This document shows positions 1 to 7,692 of a stretch of 13,214 nucleotides of DNA, piece after piece. The stretch's first letter is position 1; each line of letters starts with the position of its first letter. The DNA is taken from NCBI GenBank assembly GCA_018715855.1, contig DVKW01000074.1:1-13214 (forward strand), in the 5' to 3' direction. The notes under the pieces are model-generated. The model did no database searches, was not told the origin of the DNA, and saw only the letters and a list, made by a program, of their open reading frames with translations. Both the position numbers and the translations under genes were made by a program. This DNA comes from Candidatus Galligastranaerophilus intestinigallinarum (GTDB taxonomy: Bacteria; Cyanobacteriota; Vampirovibrionia; Gastranaerophilales; Gastranaerophilaceae).

Positions 1-771
1 CTTATGCCTTTTTAAAAGCAAAAGAACCGTTCGCTCGATATCAAAAGCAGGAAGGTTTTTACCTTTAATTAAAAAATATTCGCCCGAAAAATCATCGTAA
101 ATTTTACCCTTAATTGTTGCTATTGAATCAAACAGAAAAATTTTTAAATCGGTAACATAAATTCCGTCATCTAAAAAATAAAATTTGGAATTATTTTTTA
201 TTTTTATATCTTCCAAAAGGTAATCAGATGTGCCATAAAGGTTTAAAGACAAAATTTTACGGGAATTTTCTTTTTTAAATAAAAGGTTATCCAGCTTAAA
301 TTTAAGGGATGTTTTTTTATCTGAAACAAGGTTAATATAGCCTTTTTGAATAAAAAAATCAGGCAAATTTTTTAAATTTTTGTAATATAGAAAATTATTC
401 TTTACGCCATTACCCTTATTTTCCAAATTTACGCCCGTTTTTTGAAAGAAAATTTCACCAACGGTAATTTTATCTTTTTCTTTGCTAAATGGGCTTAAAA
501 TTAATTCTACACCCCTTAGATTTAATATTTGTGTTTTATTTAAGAAAATAATTTCATCTGATGAAAAATTAAAAGTAAAATCAGGATGTATTTTCAATTT
601 AGAATTTTTTGAATAAAAAACATTTTCAAACTTATTAAAAATTAAATCAGAAATTTTTGAAACAAAAAAATCAGAATTAATTATAAAGGGCAAAACAAAA
701 ACAATAAAAGCCCAAATCGAAAAAACAAGAAGAAAAAAACCGACTGCTATTTTTTTAAATAAACTGCGCAT
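1..771 (-). CDS. AsmA-like inner-membrane-anchored protein, N-terminal part (runs off the left edge)
   Basis: Reading the minus strand from the ATG at 771 gives 257 codons without a stop, up to the window edge, so only the N-terminal part is visible. The protein begins MRSLFKKIAVGFFLLVFSIW, a basic start followed by one hydrophobic segment to about residue 31. A beta-rich stretch follows, with short repeated units such as FFIQKGYINLVSD and KIYDDFSGEYFLIKGK. This plan, a single N-terminal anchor followed by a periplasmic beta-strand domain, resembles the AsmA/DUF3971/TamB-like superfamily, whose members bridge the periplasm and are implicated in lipid transport to the outer membrane. It lies 35 bp behind the tolC stop codon on the same strand, with no terminator or clear Shine-Dalgarno between, so it is probably co-transcribed with tolC. 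Family assignment rests on architecture, not a diagnostic motif, and other anchored beta-rich envelope proteins remain possible. It is not a close copy of the AsmA-like gene at 4478-7666. Confidence 0.75.
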   Translation of the reverse strand, partial: MRSLFKKIAVGFFLLVFSIWAFIVFVLPFIINSDFFVSKISDLIFNKFENVFYSKNSKLKIHPDFTFNFSSDEIIFLNKTQILNLRGVELILSPFSKEKDKITVGEIFFQKTGVNLENKGNGVKNNFLYYKNLKNLPDFFIQKGYINLVSDKKTSLKFKLDNLLFKKENSRKILSLNLYGTSDYLLEDIKIKNNSKFYFLDDGIYVTDLKIFLFDSIATIKGKIYDDFSGEYFLIKGKNLPAFDIERTVLLLLKRHK

Positions 772-806
772 AGATAAATAATAGCTTTTTATTTATCATG
801 CAACAA

Positions 807-2189
807 TCAGATATTTTCTTGTTTTTGATTTTCCGTATTTGTATAATCTACCCCGCCTGATGCCTTATAGATGTTAATTACACCCAAAAGACAATCAGCC
901 TTTGCGCTTATTTCATTCTTTTTGGCAACCAAAAGTGCCTGTTTTGCTTTCAGATGGTCAAGTTCTGATTTTGAACCGATTGCAAGCTGTTTATTTGAAA
1001 GGTCATAAAGGTTATTTTCAAAAATATAGTTATTGTTCATTTTATCGTAATTTTTTCTTGCAATTTTAGCCGAAAGCAAGGCATCGTTTAATTCCTGAAC
1101 GGAAACTAAAATAACTTTTTGATAAGCTTGAAGCGCTTTTTCATATTCAAGCTTTTTGAACCTTAAAACAGATGTTTTTAAGCCGCCTGTAAATAAATCG
1201 ATACTTGGTGAAACCCCAATTGCAGAAAGCCAACTTGTCGGGGTAAAAATTCTGTTTAATTGATATGCATTAAAGCCGATTTGTCCATAAACCAAAAATG
1301 TCGGGAGAAAATCTTTTTTTGCAATTCTCACATCAAACCTTGTTTTATCAATATAATTTGCAGATTTTATAACATCCGGCCTGTTTTGAATTAAATCCGG
1401 AGATAAAAATTCGGGAACTTCCAAAATGGAAAAATCTTCCTTTGTTTCAATTTTGGTTTGGTTATCACCCAAAAGAACAAGGAACCTGTTTTTAATTACA
1501 TCTTCATTTTCAATTAAATTGTTTAATTCCGCTTCAAAAAATTCCAATGCCTGTTTTTCTTGAATTAATTCGGTAACGGGCGCCAAGCCTGCTTCATATT
1601 TCTTTTCTTCTTTTTGAACAATTTCTTTTTGGAGTTCAACTAGTTCTTTTTGATTTTCAATTAAATTCTGAGCCTTTATTAAATTGAAATAGTTTGCCGC
1701 AATAGCAGAGGTTAAAGAAATATAAACAGATTTTTCATCTTGGTTTACAATTTCTTCCTGCACCTTCATAGATTTTGTTTTAAGCCTGTTTTTGCCCCAA
1801 ATATCAAATTCATATGCCATTGTTAAAGGCAAAATAAACCTGCTTTGGTTGTAATTTGGAATAACTGTGTTGCCAAACCTTATTTCGCTTGATTCAAACT
1901 CTCTTTGATATTGTCCGTCAAAAGTGAGTGAAGGAAGCTCTTTTGCAAAGCTCATTTTTGTCATTTGCAGAGCTTGTTTTGTGTTAAGATCGGCAGTTTT
2001 TAGGTCTTGGTTATTTTCATATGCCAAAAGCATATAATTTACCAAATTATCATCGTTAAATTTGTTCCACCAATCTATATTTAAAAGTTCGGTTTTATCT
2101 TTTGTTTCTTCTTTTTGTTGAATTGAATATACTGCTTGCATGTTTAAAAATGCGCACAGCAAAAATATGGCTGTTAATAACTTCTTCAT
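807..2189 (-). CDS. TolC/NodT-family outer-membrane efflux protein
   Basis: This 460-residue protein is the outer-membrane channel of a tripartite efflux system. Residues 1-22 look like a signal peptide (MKKLLTAIFLLCAFLNMQAV), cleaved near A19 or S22. Family motifs appear in order: IDWWNKFNDDNL (38-49), the usual start of the mature NodT-type domain; YEFDIWGKNR (126-135); AGLAPVTELIQ (200-210); LLGDNQ (239-244); QNRPDVIKSA (268-277); PSIDLFTGG (328-336); and a C-terminal YKASGGVD (441-448), matching the family ending YKALGGGW. Length is normal. Most NodT-type members are lipoproteins, but the only early cysteine (C12, preceded by FLL) is a poor lipobox, so signal peptidase I processing is more likely. 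A GGAAG Shine-Dalgarno lies 9 nt before the ATG. No RND pump or membrane-fusion gene lies beside it in the window; the next gene downstream is AsmA-like. Control is probably through the palindrome at 2213-2238. The exported substrate cannot be told. Confidence 0.95.
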   Translation of the reverse strand: MKKLLTAIFLLCAFLNMQAVYSIQQKEETKDKTELLNIDWWNKFNDDNLVNYMLLAYENNQDLKTADLNTKQALQMTKMSFAKELPSLTFDGQYQREFESSEIRFGNTVIPNYNQSRFILPLTMAYEFDIWGKNRLKTKSMKVQEEIVNQDEKSVYISLTSAIAANYFNLIKAQNLIENQKELVELQKEIVQKEEKKYEAGLAPVTELIQEKQALEFFEAELNNLIENEDVIKNRFLVLLGDNQTKIETKEDFSILEVPEFLSPDLIQNRPDVIKSANYIDKTRFDVRIAKKDFLPTFLVYGQIGFNAYQLNRIFTPTSWLSAIGVSPSIDLFTGGLKTSVLRFKKLEYEKALQAYQKVILVSVQELNDALLSAKIARKNYDKMNNNYIFENNLYDLSNKQLAIGSKSELDHLKAKQALLVAKKNEISAKADCLLGVINIYKASGGVDYTNTENQKQENI

Positions 2190-2212
2190 TGTTGTATGCT
2201 TCCAAAATTTAA

Positions 2213-2238
2213 TCTTGTGTTATTATAATAACACAAGA
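2213..2238. promoter_or_regulatory. 26-bp perfect palindrome over the tolC -10 box (candidate repressor operator)
   Basis: The half-site TCTTGTGTTATTA is followed immediately by its exact reverse complement, giving 13 + 13 bp with no spacer. At its centre TATAAT occurs on both strands (2224-2229 plus, 2222-2227 minus). Read on the minus strand, this box would start transcription near 2215 and give tolC a leader of about 26 nt carrying its Shine-Dalgarno. A weak -35 (TACAGA at 17 bp, or TTTACA at 19 bp spacing) lies at 2245-2252. A long perfect dyad covering the -10 of an efflux gene is typical of TetR- or MarR-family operators. No regulator gene is visible in the window. Confidence 0.7.
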
Positions 2239-2276
2239 AAAACTTCTGTAAATAGAAAATTATAAAAATTTTAAGG

Positions 2277-2282
2277 TATAAT
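2277..2282 (+). promoter_or_regulatory. Consensus -10 box placed for a leaderless exonuclease mRNA
   Basis: TATAAT ends 6 bp before the ATG at 2289, so the expected start of transcription (about 7 nt past the box) falls on the A of the start codon. No Shine-Dalgarno is present at useful spacing; the only candidate, AAGG at 2273-2276, is 12 nt away and lies just upstream of this box. The -35 region is poor. Confidence 0.45.
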
Positions 2283-2288
2283 TTTTTT

Positions 2289-2879
2289 ATGCAATTAAGT
2301 TTTAATTTAGACACAAAAGATGACACGCCTATCATTCTTTTAAATCAAACAAAAAAGCCTGTTGAATTAAAAGAAATTCCTGATAGCTACATTGTTACAG
2401 ACGTTGAAACAACGGGTTTAAACCCTTATCATGACATTATTATTGAACTTTGTGCACTTAAAATTATTGAAAACAAAATTGTTGATGAATTTTCAACACT
2501 AATTAAACCCGATAGAATTATTCCTGATTTTATAGTTAATTTAACAGGAATTACAAATGAAGAAGCCCTGAATGGCAAAACAAAAAGAAAAGCTTTAATT
2601 GATTATTGTAATTTTTTGGGAACATTTCCAATTGTAGGCCACAATGTTAAATTCGACCTTTCTTTCATAAATTCCGCACTTGAAAAAGAATTTGGGCAAA
2701 AATTAAAAAATGATTTTTTGGACACTTTGTTTTTTGCAAGAAAAAAATATACCAATTTAACTTCACATAAACTTGTAAATATAGCAAAATTTTTAAATAT
2801 AGACACAAAAAACGCCCACAGGGCGCTAAAAGATTGCAAAATGACTTTTGAAATTATTCAAGATATGAAAAAAGGCTAA
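2289..2879 (+). CDS. DEDDh-type 3'-5' exonuclease (DnaQ / DNA polymerase III epsilon-like)
   Basis: This 196-residue protein is a metal-dependent 3'-5' exonuclease of the DnaQ superfamily. Exo I is YIVTDVETTGLNP with D38 and E40. Exo II is VGHNVKFDLSFIN with D123. Exo III is HRALKDCKMTFEI with H177 and D182, making it the DEDDh subclass. FSTLIKPDRIIPDFIVNLTGIT (68-89) matches the conserved stretch after Exo I in epsilon and PolC-type exonuclease domains. About 33 residues precede the fold and have no recognisable domain. It is a stand-alone exonuclease domain, so it could proofread as an epsilon subunit or act in general DNA or RNA trimming; the sequence does not decide. The gene is divergent from tolC, probably has its own promoter (2277-2282), and its stop codon overlaps the convergent gene at 2876-3829. 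Confidence 0.93.
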   Translation: MQLSFNLDTKDDTPIILLNQTKKPVELKEIPDSYIVTDVETTGLNPYHDIIIELCALKIIENKIVDEFSTLIKPDRIIPDFIVNLTGITNEEALNGKTKRKALIDYCNFLGTFPIVGHNVKFDLSFINSALEKEFGQKLKNDFLDTLFFARKKYTNLTSHKLVNIAKFLNIDTKNAHRALKDCKMTFEIIQDMKKG

Positions 2880-3829
2880 ATTGCAGAATAATATTTTACG
2901 CCTTGTTTATCAAATTCAACTAAACTTGAGCGCAAAATAGGCTTTAGGTCTCTTTCTTTTGTGAAAGTAATTTCAGGAATATAGCACCAATATTGTTTGC
3001 CCCTAAATACCATTAAGCCTTGGTATGTAACGGTGTTATTCGGGTTTTCCGTTCTTTTTATTGCATATCTTTGAATGTTATAAGGGTCATATTCAGAAAA
3101 ACCCGGGAAAACAAAATTAGACATCTCAACCCTGCCGTCTGAATGCTCATAAACGTTCATGGCAGAATATTTGAACTTGCCCGATTCATCATAGGTATAT
3201 AGTTTATCGGTTTTTTTAAGCCCACCCGGTAAATTTTTCTTTCCTATTTCAATTTTTTTAGGCAAGTTTGAATTCCAAAATTCAACATGGTTAATTTTTC
3301 CCGTACGGTTAAATTCTTCTGCATAAGAAACTTCCTGCATTTTATCATCGGAATATTTTTTAAATCTCACTATTTTGCCATTTGAAGAATAATCGATGCC
3401 GAAAGTTTCACCTTCCTTAAACCCTAAATAAGAGCCTGAGAAGGCATCTTGAAGGGTTTTACCGTACTTAACAATTTTGCTTTTATAAAACCCGGGGTTT
3501 TTTCGGTTATCATATCGGAATTTTTTTTGAACTTGTTTTGCATTGTCAAAATAAACTTTTGCTTCAGCTTCCATTAACCTTGCATCTTTAAAAATTCTTT
3601 TTCCTACAGCCTTTAGGCCTTCATTTCCCAAAACATCAGGCCTTTTTAGAGCATGTTTAAGCGATTCTGAAGAAAAAAACCTGTGGGGAGTATCTTCAAT
3701 GCCGTTGTAAAAAGTAAGGTTGTTTATTTCCTGCGGGGGTTCATAATAATAGCCAAATCCTTTAAAAGAAGGATTATAAGAGCTCTGATGATAAAAAGAT
3801 AAGCGCGCATTTGGGGGAATAATATTCAT
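2876..3829 (-). CDS. Hypothetical protein with an N-terminal NPSFKGFG segment
   Basis: I do not recognise a domain in this 317-residue protein. There is no signal peptide or membrane segment. The N-terminus carries NPSFKGFG at residues 19-26; from memory, short F-K/x-G tags near the N-terminus recur in many uncharacterised Gastranaerophilales proteins, but I cannot verify that here. The middle and C-terminal parts (about 140-300) are rich in aromatic and charged residues arranged as short beta-like units, for example KIVRFKKYSDDKMQEVSYAE, LYTYDESGKFKYSAMNVYEH and YQGLMVFRGKQYWCYIP, loosely like repeats that record or wrap a substrate. A Shine-Dalgarno AAGGAAG sits 7 nt before the ATG. The gene lies behind the strong terminator that follows skp, so it needs its own promoter in 3830-3894, where only weak A+T-rich boxes are visible. 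Its stop overlaps the exonuclease stop by 4 bp, with no terminator between. Confidence 0.85.
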   Translation of the reverse strand: MNIIPPNARLSFYHQSSYNPSFKGFGYYYEPPQEINNLTFYNGIEDTPHRFFSSESLKHALKRPDVLGNEGLKAVGKRIFKDARLMEAEAKVYFDNAKQVQKKFRYDNRKNPGFYKSKIVKYGKTLQDAFSGSYLGFKEGETFGIDYSSNGKIVRFKKYSDDKMQEVSYAEEFNRTGKINHVEFWNSNLPKKIEIGKKNLPGGLKKTDKLYTYDESGKFKYSAMNVYEHSDGRVEMSNFVFPGFSEYDPYNIQRYAIKRTENPNNTVTYQGLMVFRGKQYWCYIPEITFTKERDLKPILRSSLVEFDKQGVKYYSAI

Positions 3830-3894
3830 AAAACAACTTCCTTAAAAAAGATTTGTTTATTTTAAAACCCGAAAAAAATTTTTTTTGCGAAAAG

Positions 3895-3925
3895 AAAAAA
3901 GCGGTTAATTAAAACCGCTTTTTTT
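3895..3925 (-). terminator. Rho-independent terminator of the skp-like gene
   Basis: A6-GCGGTT (3895-3906) pairs perfectly with AACCGC-T6 (3913-3924) across a 6-nt loop. Read on the minus strand it begins 4 nt after the skp stop codon and ends in a run of T. The A/T symmetry lets it work in both directions, but no plus-strand gene needs it. Confidence 0.92.
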
Positions 3926-3929
3926 AAAA

Positions 3930-4418
3930 TTATTTGACAACTTTTTTAATTTCTTGAGTTAAATCATCGCCGCCATATAAAACGGAACTTTTAGCAAACA
4001 CAATTGTGTAACCTTTTGCTTTTGCCGTATCTGTAATTGTTTTTGAAATGCTGTTATCAATAGCTTCCAATTTTTTAACATATTCATTTTTTGCGGCTTC
4101 TTGTTTTTTAATTAATTCTTTGTCATATTTTTGAGCAAGTTTTACTTTGTTTTCTTGGCTTGATTGTTTTTGAATATCGGTTTTAACGGTATCAAGCCAT
4201 TTTACAAGTTCTTTCTTTTTAGCGTCTTGTTGTGCTTTAAGAGCCTTTACCTGTTGAGATGAAGATACAACCTGATTAACATCTACAACGCCAATTTTAA
4301 TTCCTTGCGGGTTAACGGTTTTTGCAGCTTCACTGTGGGCTACGTTATTAATTCCTGCGCCCAAAAGAAAAGCTGAAATTGCAATTAAAGATGTTGTGAA
4401 AAATTTTTGTTTATTCAT
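3930..4418 (-). CDS. Skp/OmpH-family periplasmic chaperone
   Basis: This 162-residue protein matches the Skp/OmpH family, trimeric periplasmic holdases that escort unfolded outer-membrane proteins from the Sec translocon to the BAM complex. Residues 1-29 form a signal peptide (hydrophobic core about 8-23, likely cleaved after AHS). The family start IGVVDVNQVVSSSQQVKAL (42-60) leads into a long Lys/Gln-rich coiled coil (about 55-130), the tentacle helices. The family end AKGYTIVFAKSSVLYGGDDLT (134-154) closes the trimerisation body. Length is normal. AAGGAG lies 6 nt before the ATG, and an extended -10 box (4446-4454) gives a leader of about 21 nt, so it has its own promoter although it sits 59 bp behind the large AsmA-like gene. 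In many bacteria skp is next to bamA; here the neighbour is AsmA-like, which still fits outer-membrane assembly. Confidence 0.92.
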   Translation of the reverse strand: MNKQKFFTTSLIAISAFLLGAGINNVAHSEAAKTVNPQGIKIGVVDVNQVVSSSQQVKALKAQQDAKKKELVKWLDTVKTDIQKQSSQENKVKLAQKYDKELIKKQEAAKNEYVKKLEAIDNSISKTITDTAKAKGYTIVFAKSSVLYGGDDLTQEIKKVVK

Positions 4419-4445
4419 TTTCTTCTCCTTCTGTTGGATTGTTGA

Positions 4446-4454
4446 ATTATATCA
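4446..4454 (-). promoter_or_regulatory. Extended -10 promoter element of skp
   Basis: On the minus strand the sequence reads TGA-TATAAT, a consensus -10 with the TGn extension, which can function without a good -35; none is evident. The predicted start near 4439 leaves a leader of about 21 nt containing the AAGGAG ribosome site. The same nine bases occur at 7694-7702 in front of the AsmA-like gene. Confidence 0.65.
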
Positions 4455-4477
4455 AATTTTTTAAGTCATGTGATAAT

Positions 4478-7400
4478 TTATTCGCTTTTGGTTTCATTTG
4501 TACGGTTCAAAAGCGAATTAAACAGCTGTTTTGCCTGTTCTTTTGCATTGTCCAAATTTTCTTTGCTTAAATTTGCACTGTTTGAAAGGTTTGTTTTAAC
4601 TTCATTTATTGTGTTATCGACATTTTGCTTAATATTTTCTTTTACATCTTGTATATTTTTGCCGCTTGATGAATTTTGAACATCAATTGAAGATGTATCA
4701 ACATCATTAAGCCATTTGAAAGATTTAACGGGCGAAGAAGAATTTGCGTTTGCATCAAAAACGGCTTTGAAATCTTTTGTAGTTTCGCTTTGAGACGAAA
4801 GAACAGGAATTTTTGAAGTATCGACATTTTTGGGTGATTCATTCATTAACTTTGCAAGAGAAGAAGTTAAAGAACCAAGCCCCGGAATTAAAGACGAAAT
4901 CGTATTTGTGGCTAAATCGCCTATATTTCCCAAAACAGAAACAACATCACCCGATAATCTGCCCAAAATAATTGCGTCAGTATCGGCTGAAATTAAATTA
5001 AATTTACCTGTAATGTAATATGCCATTTTTGGCCCTTGCATTAAAATTTTATCTAAATTTGCATAACCGCCTGAAAATGACAAATCGCCTTTTATATAGT
5101 TAAATTCTGAAGTTTGCTGAATAATATCGAGCGAAGAAACTTTATCTGCAGCTTGCTTTAATATAACGTTATTTACAATATTTTTTGCATATAACAGCGT
5201 TTTAAGACCGCCCAAATTTGCAAGAACACCGTTTTTAATTTCAAAATCGGCACTTCCTTTTAAACTTTTCATCATATCATTATATTCAACGCCTTTAAAA
5301 TTAATGTTTGAATTAAAAGAAAGCGTTCCCGTGAGTGCGTTTTTAATTCCTGCAGCACCTTCTATTGCCTTAAGTGCATTCATGGAATCGCCGTTTAAAA
5401 CAACTTTGCACAAAGTGCTTTTTAAATTGTATAAAACATCTCCCGCAAATTCACCGCTAAATGCGCTTCCTTTAAGGTTTTTTAAATAAAAATCATTGCC
5501 CTTTAATTCAAAATCGGATGAAACGCCGCTTGCCTTAATTCCGCCCGATGTAAAATCGGAAATTGTCATAGAACCGTTTAAAATTTGGCCATCCAGGCTG
5601 AAAATTGAATTTGTCATATTAACGGGAACTTCGGGAATAGAAATTGAAGGTGCTATAAACCTTCCTTTTAAGATAGGATTTAGCATTGAACCTTCTATTG
5701 CCGTTGAACCGTTTAATTTAACTTTAGATTTATCAAACATCGGAATAATTATTTCAGAATTATCGGAAATTGAATAATTAAGCCCGATAAGCATTTTATA
5801 AGGGTTTATATAGCCGTTTAACGAAGAATTTAATTTACCTTCCGTAATAAAATCAAGAAGAACTTTTTCTTTCAGATAATCAGAAACTGTTCCTGAAACT
5901 TGGAATTCATTTTTTCCAAAATAAGCTTTTGTTTTTTGAACGTTTATTTTATTTTCATCTAAATTTGCAACCAAAGCGGGAACAGAAACCGTAACTGCGG
6001 GGTTAACAAGTTTTACATTCTGAACTTTTGCAGTTCCCGTAAACCCTTTTTCGGTTGTTTTTAAATTCAAATTAAGAGGGCTGAAAGAAAGAATTATATC
6101 GGATGGGATATTTTTTAATTTCAAATTTAAAATATCAACGTTGCCGGAAACAAAAGGAGATAATGCGCTTCCTGAAATTTTTGCTTTAATTGAAACAAGG
6201 CCTGAATAAATTGGGTTATCTTTTAAAATTGCACCTTGCCCCAAAGAAACAAGCAAGCTTTTTAGAACCAAATTATTGGTTAAAACGTTAATATCAAGCT
6301 TTGCATCGGGTGTAATTTTGCCGTTTATGGTAAATGGAACGGATAAAGTTTCAAAGCCCAATTTATTAATTAAAACAGTGTTATTATTAAGCGAAACATC
6401 GGCAGATAAATTGTTAATTTTTACATCATATAAACCCCAGTAAAGAGCCCCTGAAAGAAGCTTTATTGTACCGTTTGAAATAATTTTTTTATAATCGGAA
6501 TCTATTTTAAAATCGGCGTTCAGCTTGCCTGAAACCTTCATTGTGTCAAAATCTGAAATAGAAAAAGCTTTTAAAATTTGTTTTATTATTTCAAAAACAT
6601 TTTCCAAACCCACATTTGAAACGCAGTTTAAATTAAGTTTTTTATGATTAATTAAGCCCGTCAACTTAATATTTTCGGTTTCTTTTGTATATATATCTGA
6701 TTCAATTTCTAAACCTTCTTTTTCAAAAGTTAAATCAACCTTGCTTTCGGGAAGAATTTTTCCGTTTAAAAGCATAGAAATTTTATCTAATGAAATTTCG
6801 CCAACCAAAACCGGCTTTTCAAAATTTCCCGAAATATCAAGGTCAACGTCTAATTCCGCTTTAATTTTTTTATCTTTAATTTGTTTAAAAAACTGCAAAA
6901 TATTAAATTCATTTTCTTGTTTTTTTGTTGAATTTTCGTTTTCAAGATTACCTGCAAAAACAGCATCGTTAAAGTTCATATCGGGCATGAGGCGGTTAAA
7001 AATTTTAATTTCATAATCAAGTGCCTCAAAATTGTCTAAAACAATTTTGCCTTCTGTTTCAACTTTAATTTTTTTGTTAAATACAAAGTCGGAAACTTTT
7101 GTTTCTTTACCTTCCAAAAAATAAGCCTTATTTGTTTTTATATCGATAAATTTAATGTTGTGTTTTAGAATTTTTATATCGGGCAAATTGTTTGAAAGAA
7201 CAAAACCAAAGGGCATTTTAAATTCTGAATTATTATCGGACGGTTGTTTTGTTTCTTCTTTTTTAAAATATTTATCAATAAAAATTGTACCGTCGGGGTT
7301 AATTTTAATATTCAGGTTGATATCATCTGCAGAAATTAAATCAAGCTCGATTTTTTTTGCAAGCAGAGGAATTAAAGAAGCCTTAACCTGTAAATTAGAA

Positions 7401-7666
7401 GCATTTAAAAATAAATCTCCTGTCGGCTCATAAATTTTTGCATTTTCTAATTTAACGCCAAAAGTTAATTTTGGTGTTGTTACAACTCTAAACTTAACAA
7501 ATTCTGCTTTAAAACCCGTTGTTTTAAAAATTTCATCCGAAGTTTTTTGAGATAATAAGTCAAGAACAGGGATTAACAAAACGGGCAAAATTAAAAATAA
7601 AATGTATATAAATGCAAAAATTCCGCCAAGAATAATTAAGGTTTTTTTCAAAATATTTTTATTCAT
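4478..7666 (-). CDS. Large AsmA-like protein (inner-membrane anchor, periplasmic bridge)
   Basis: The 1062-residue protein has the AsmA superfamily plan, members of which (AsmA, TamB, YhdP) form long periplasmic beta grooves thought to move phospholipids between membranes. One hydrophobic anchor spans about residues 9-35. An AsmA N-terminal-like region follows (GFKAEFVKFRVVTTPKLTFG, 51-70, and INPDGTIFIDKYF). The middle is hundreds of residues of repeating beta strands, then an AsmA C-terminal-like region (LKGSADFEIKNGVLANLGGL from 802, with YITGKFNLISADTDAIILGR following). The last 110 or so residues are a polar Ser/Asn/Lys tail, probably flexible or helical, not usual for the family. The start is the ATG at 7666: its GGGGGAG site is 7 nt upstream, whereas the in-frame TTG at 7672 would lie 1 nt from it. 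It has its own promoter (7694-7702), and skp follows 59 bp downstream. The exact subfamily is not settled. Confidence 0.88.
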   Translation of the reverse strand: MNKNILKKTLIILGGIFAFIYILFLILPVLLIPVLDLLSQKTSDEIFKTTGFKAEFVKFRVVTTPKLTFGVKLENAKIYEPTGDLFLNASNLQVKASLIPLLAKKIELDLISADDINLNIKINPDGTIFIDKYFKKEETKQPSDNNSEFKMPFGFVLSNNLPDIKILKHNIKFIDIKTNKAYFLEGKETKVSDFVFNKKIKVETEGKIVLDNFEALDYEIKIFNRLMPDMNFNDAVFAGNLENENSTKKQENEFNILQFFKQIKDKKIKAELDVDLDISGNFEKPVLVGEISLDKISMLLNGKILPESKVDLTFEKEGLEIESDIYTKETENIKLTGLINHKKLNLNCVSNVGLENVFEIIKQILKAFSISDFDTMKVSGKLNADFKIDSDYKKIISNGTIKLLSGALYWGLYDVKINNLSADVSLNNNTVLINKLGFETLSVPFTINGKITPDAKLDINVLTNNLVLKSLLVSLGQGAILKDNPIYSGLVSIKAKISGSALSPFVSGNVDILNLKLKNIPSDIILSFSPLNLNLKTTEKGFTGTAKVQNVKLVNPAVTVSVPALVANLDENKINVQKTKAYFGKNEFQVSGTVSDYLKEKVLLDFITEGKLNSSLNGYINPYKMLIGLNYSISDNSEIIIPMFDKSKVKLNGSTAIEGSMLNPILKGRFIAPSISIPEVPVNMTNSIFSLDGQILNGSMTISDFTSGGIKASGVSSDFELKGNDFYLKNLKGSAFSGEFAGDVLYNLKSTLCKVVLNGDSMNALKAIEGAAGIKNALTGTLSFNSNINFKGVEYNDMMKSLKGSADFEIKNGVLANLGGLKTLLYAKNIVNNVILKQAADKVSSLDIIQQTSEFNYIKGDLSFSGGYANLDKILMQGPKMAYYITGKFNLISADTDAIILGRLSGDVVSVLGNIGDLATNTISSLIPGLGSLTSSLAKLMNESPKNVDTSKIPVLSSQSETTKDFKAVFDANANSSSPVKSFKWLNDVDTSSIDVQNSSSGKNIQDVKENIKQNVDNTINEVKTNLSNSANLSKENLDNAKEQAKQLFNSLLNRTNETKSE

Positions 7667-7673
7667 AACCAAA

Positions 7674-7680
7674 CTCCCCC
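7674..7680 (-). promoter_or_regulatory. Shine-Dalgarno that fixes the start of the AsmA-like gene
   Basis: GGGGGAG on the minus strand lies 7 nt before ATG 7666 and only 1 nt before the in-frame TTG at 7672, so the ATG is the start and the TTG extension (two more residues) is rejected. Confidence 0.8.
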
Positions 7681-7692
7681 GATATGGATATT

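Noticed and set aside
2154..2156. Lipoprotein processing of the TolC-like protein at C12
   Set aside because: The residues before the cysteine (FLL) do not fit a lipobox and the cysteine is too close to the N-terminus.
4470..4679. Plus-strand open frames inside the AsmA-like gene (also near 5304, 5496, 6741 and 7155)
   Set aside because: They lie wholly or mostly opposite a well-supported coding frame, lack ribosome sites, and have compositions expected of antisense readings.
7667..7672. TTG start for the AsmA-like gene
   Set aside because: The GGGGGAG site would be only 1 nt from it, while it is at the right distance from the ATG at 7666.
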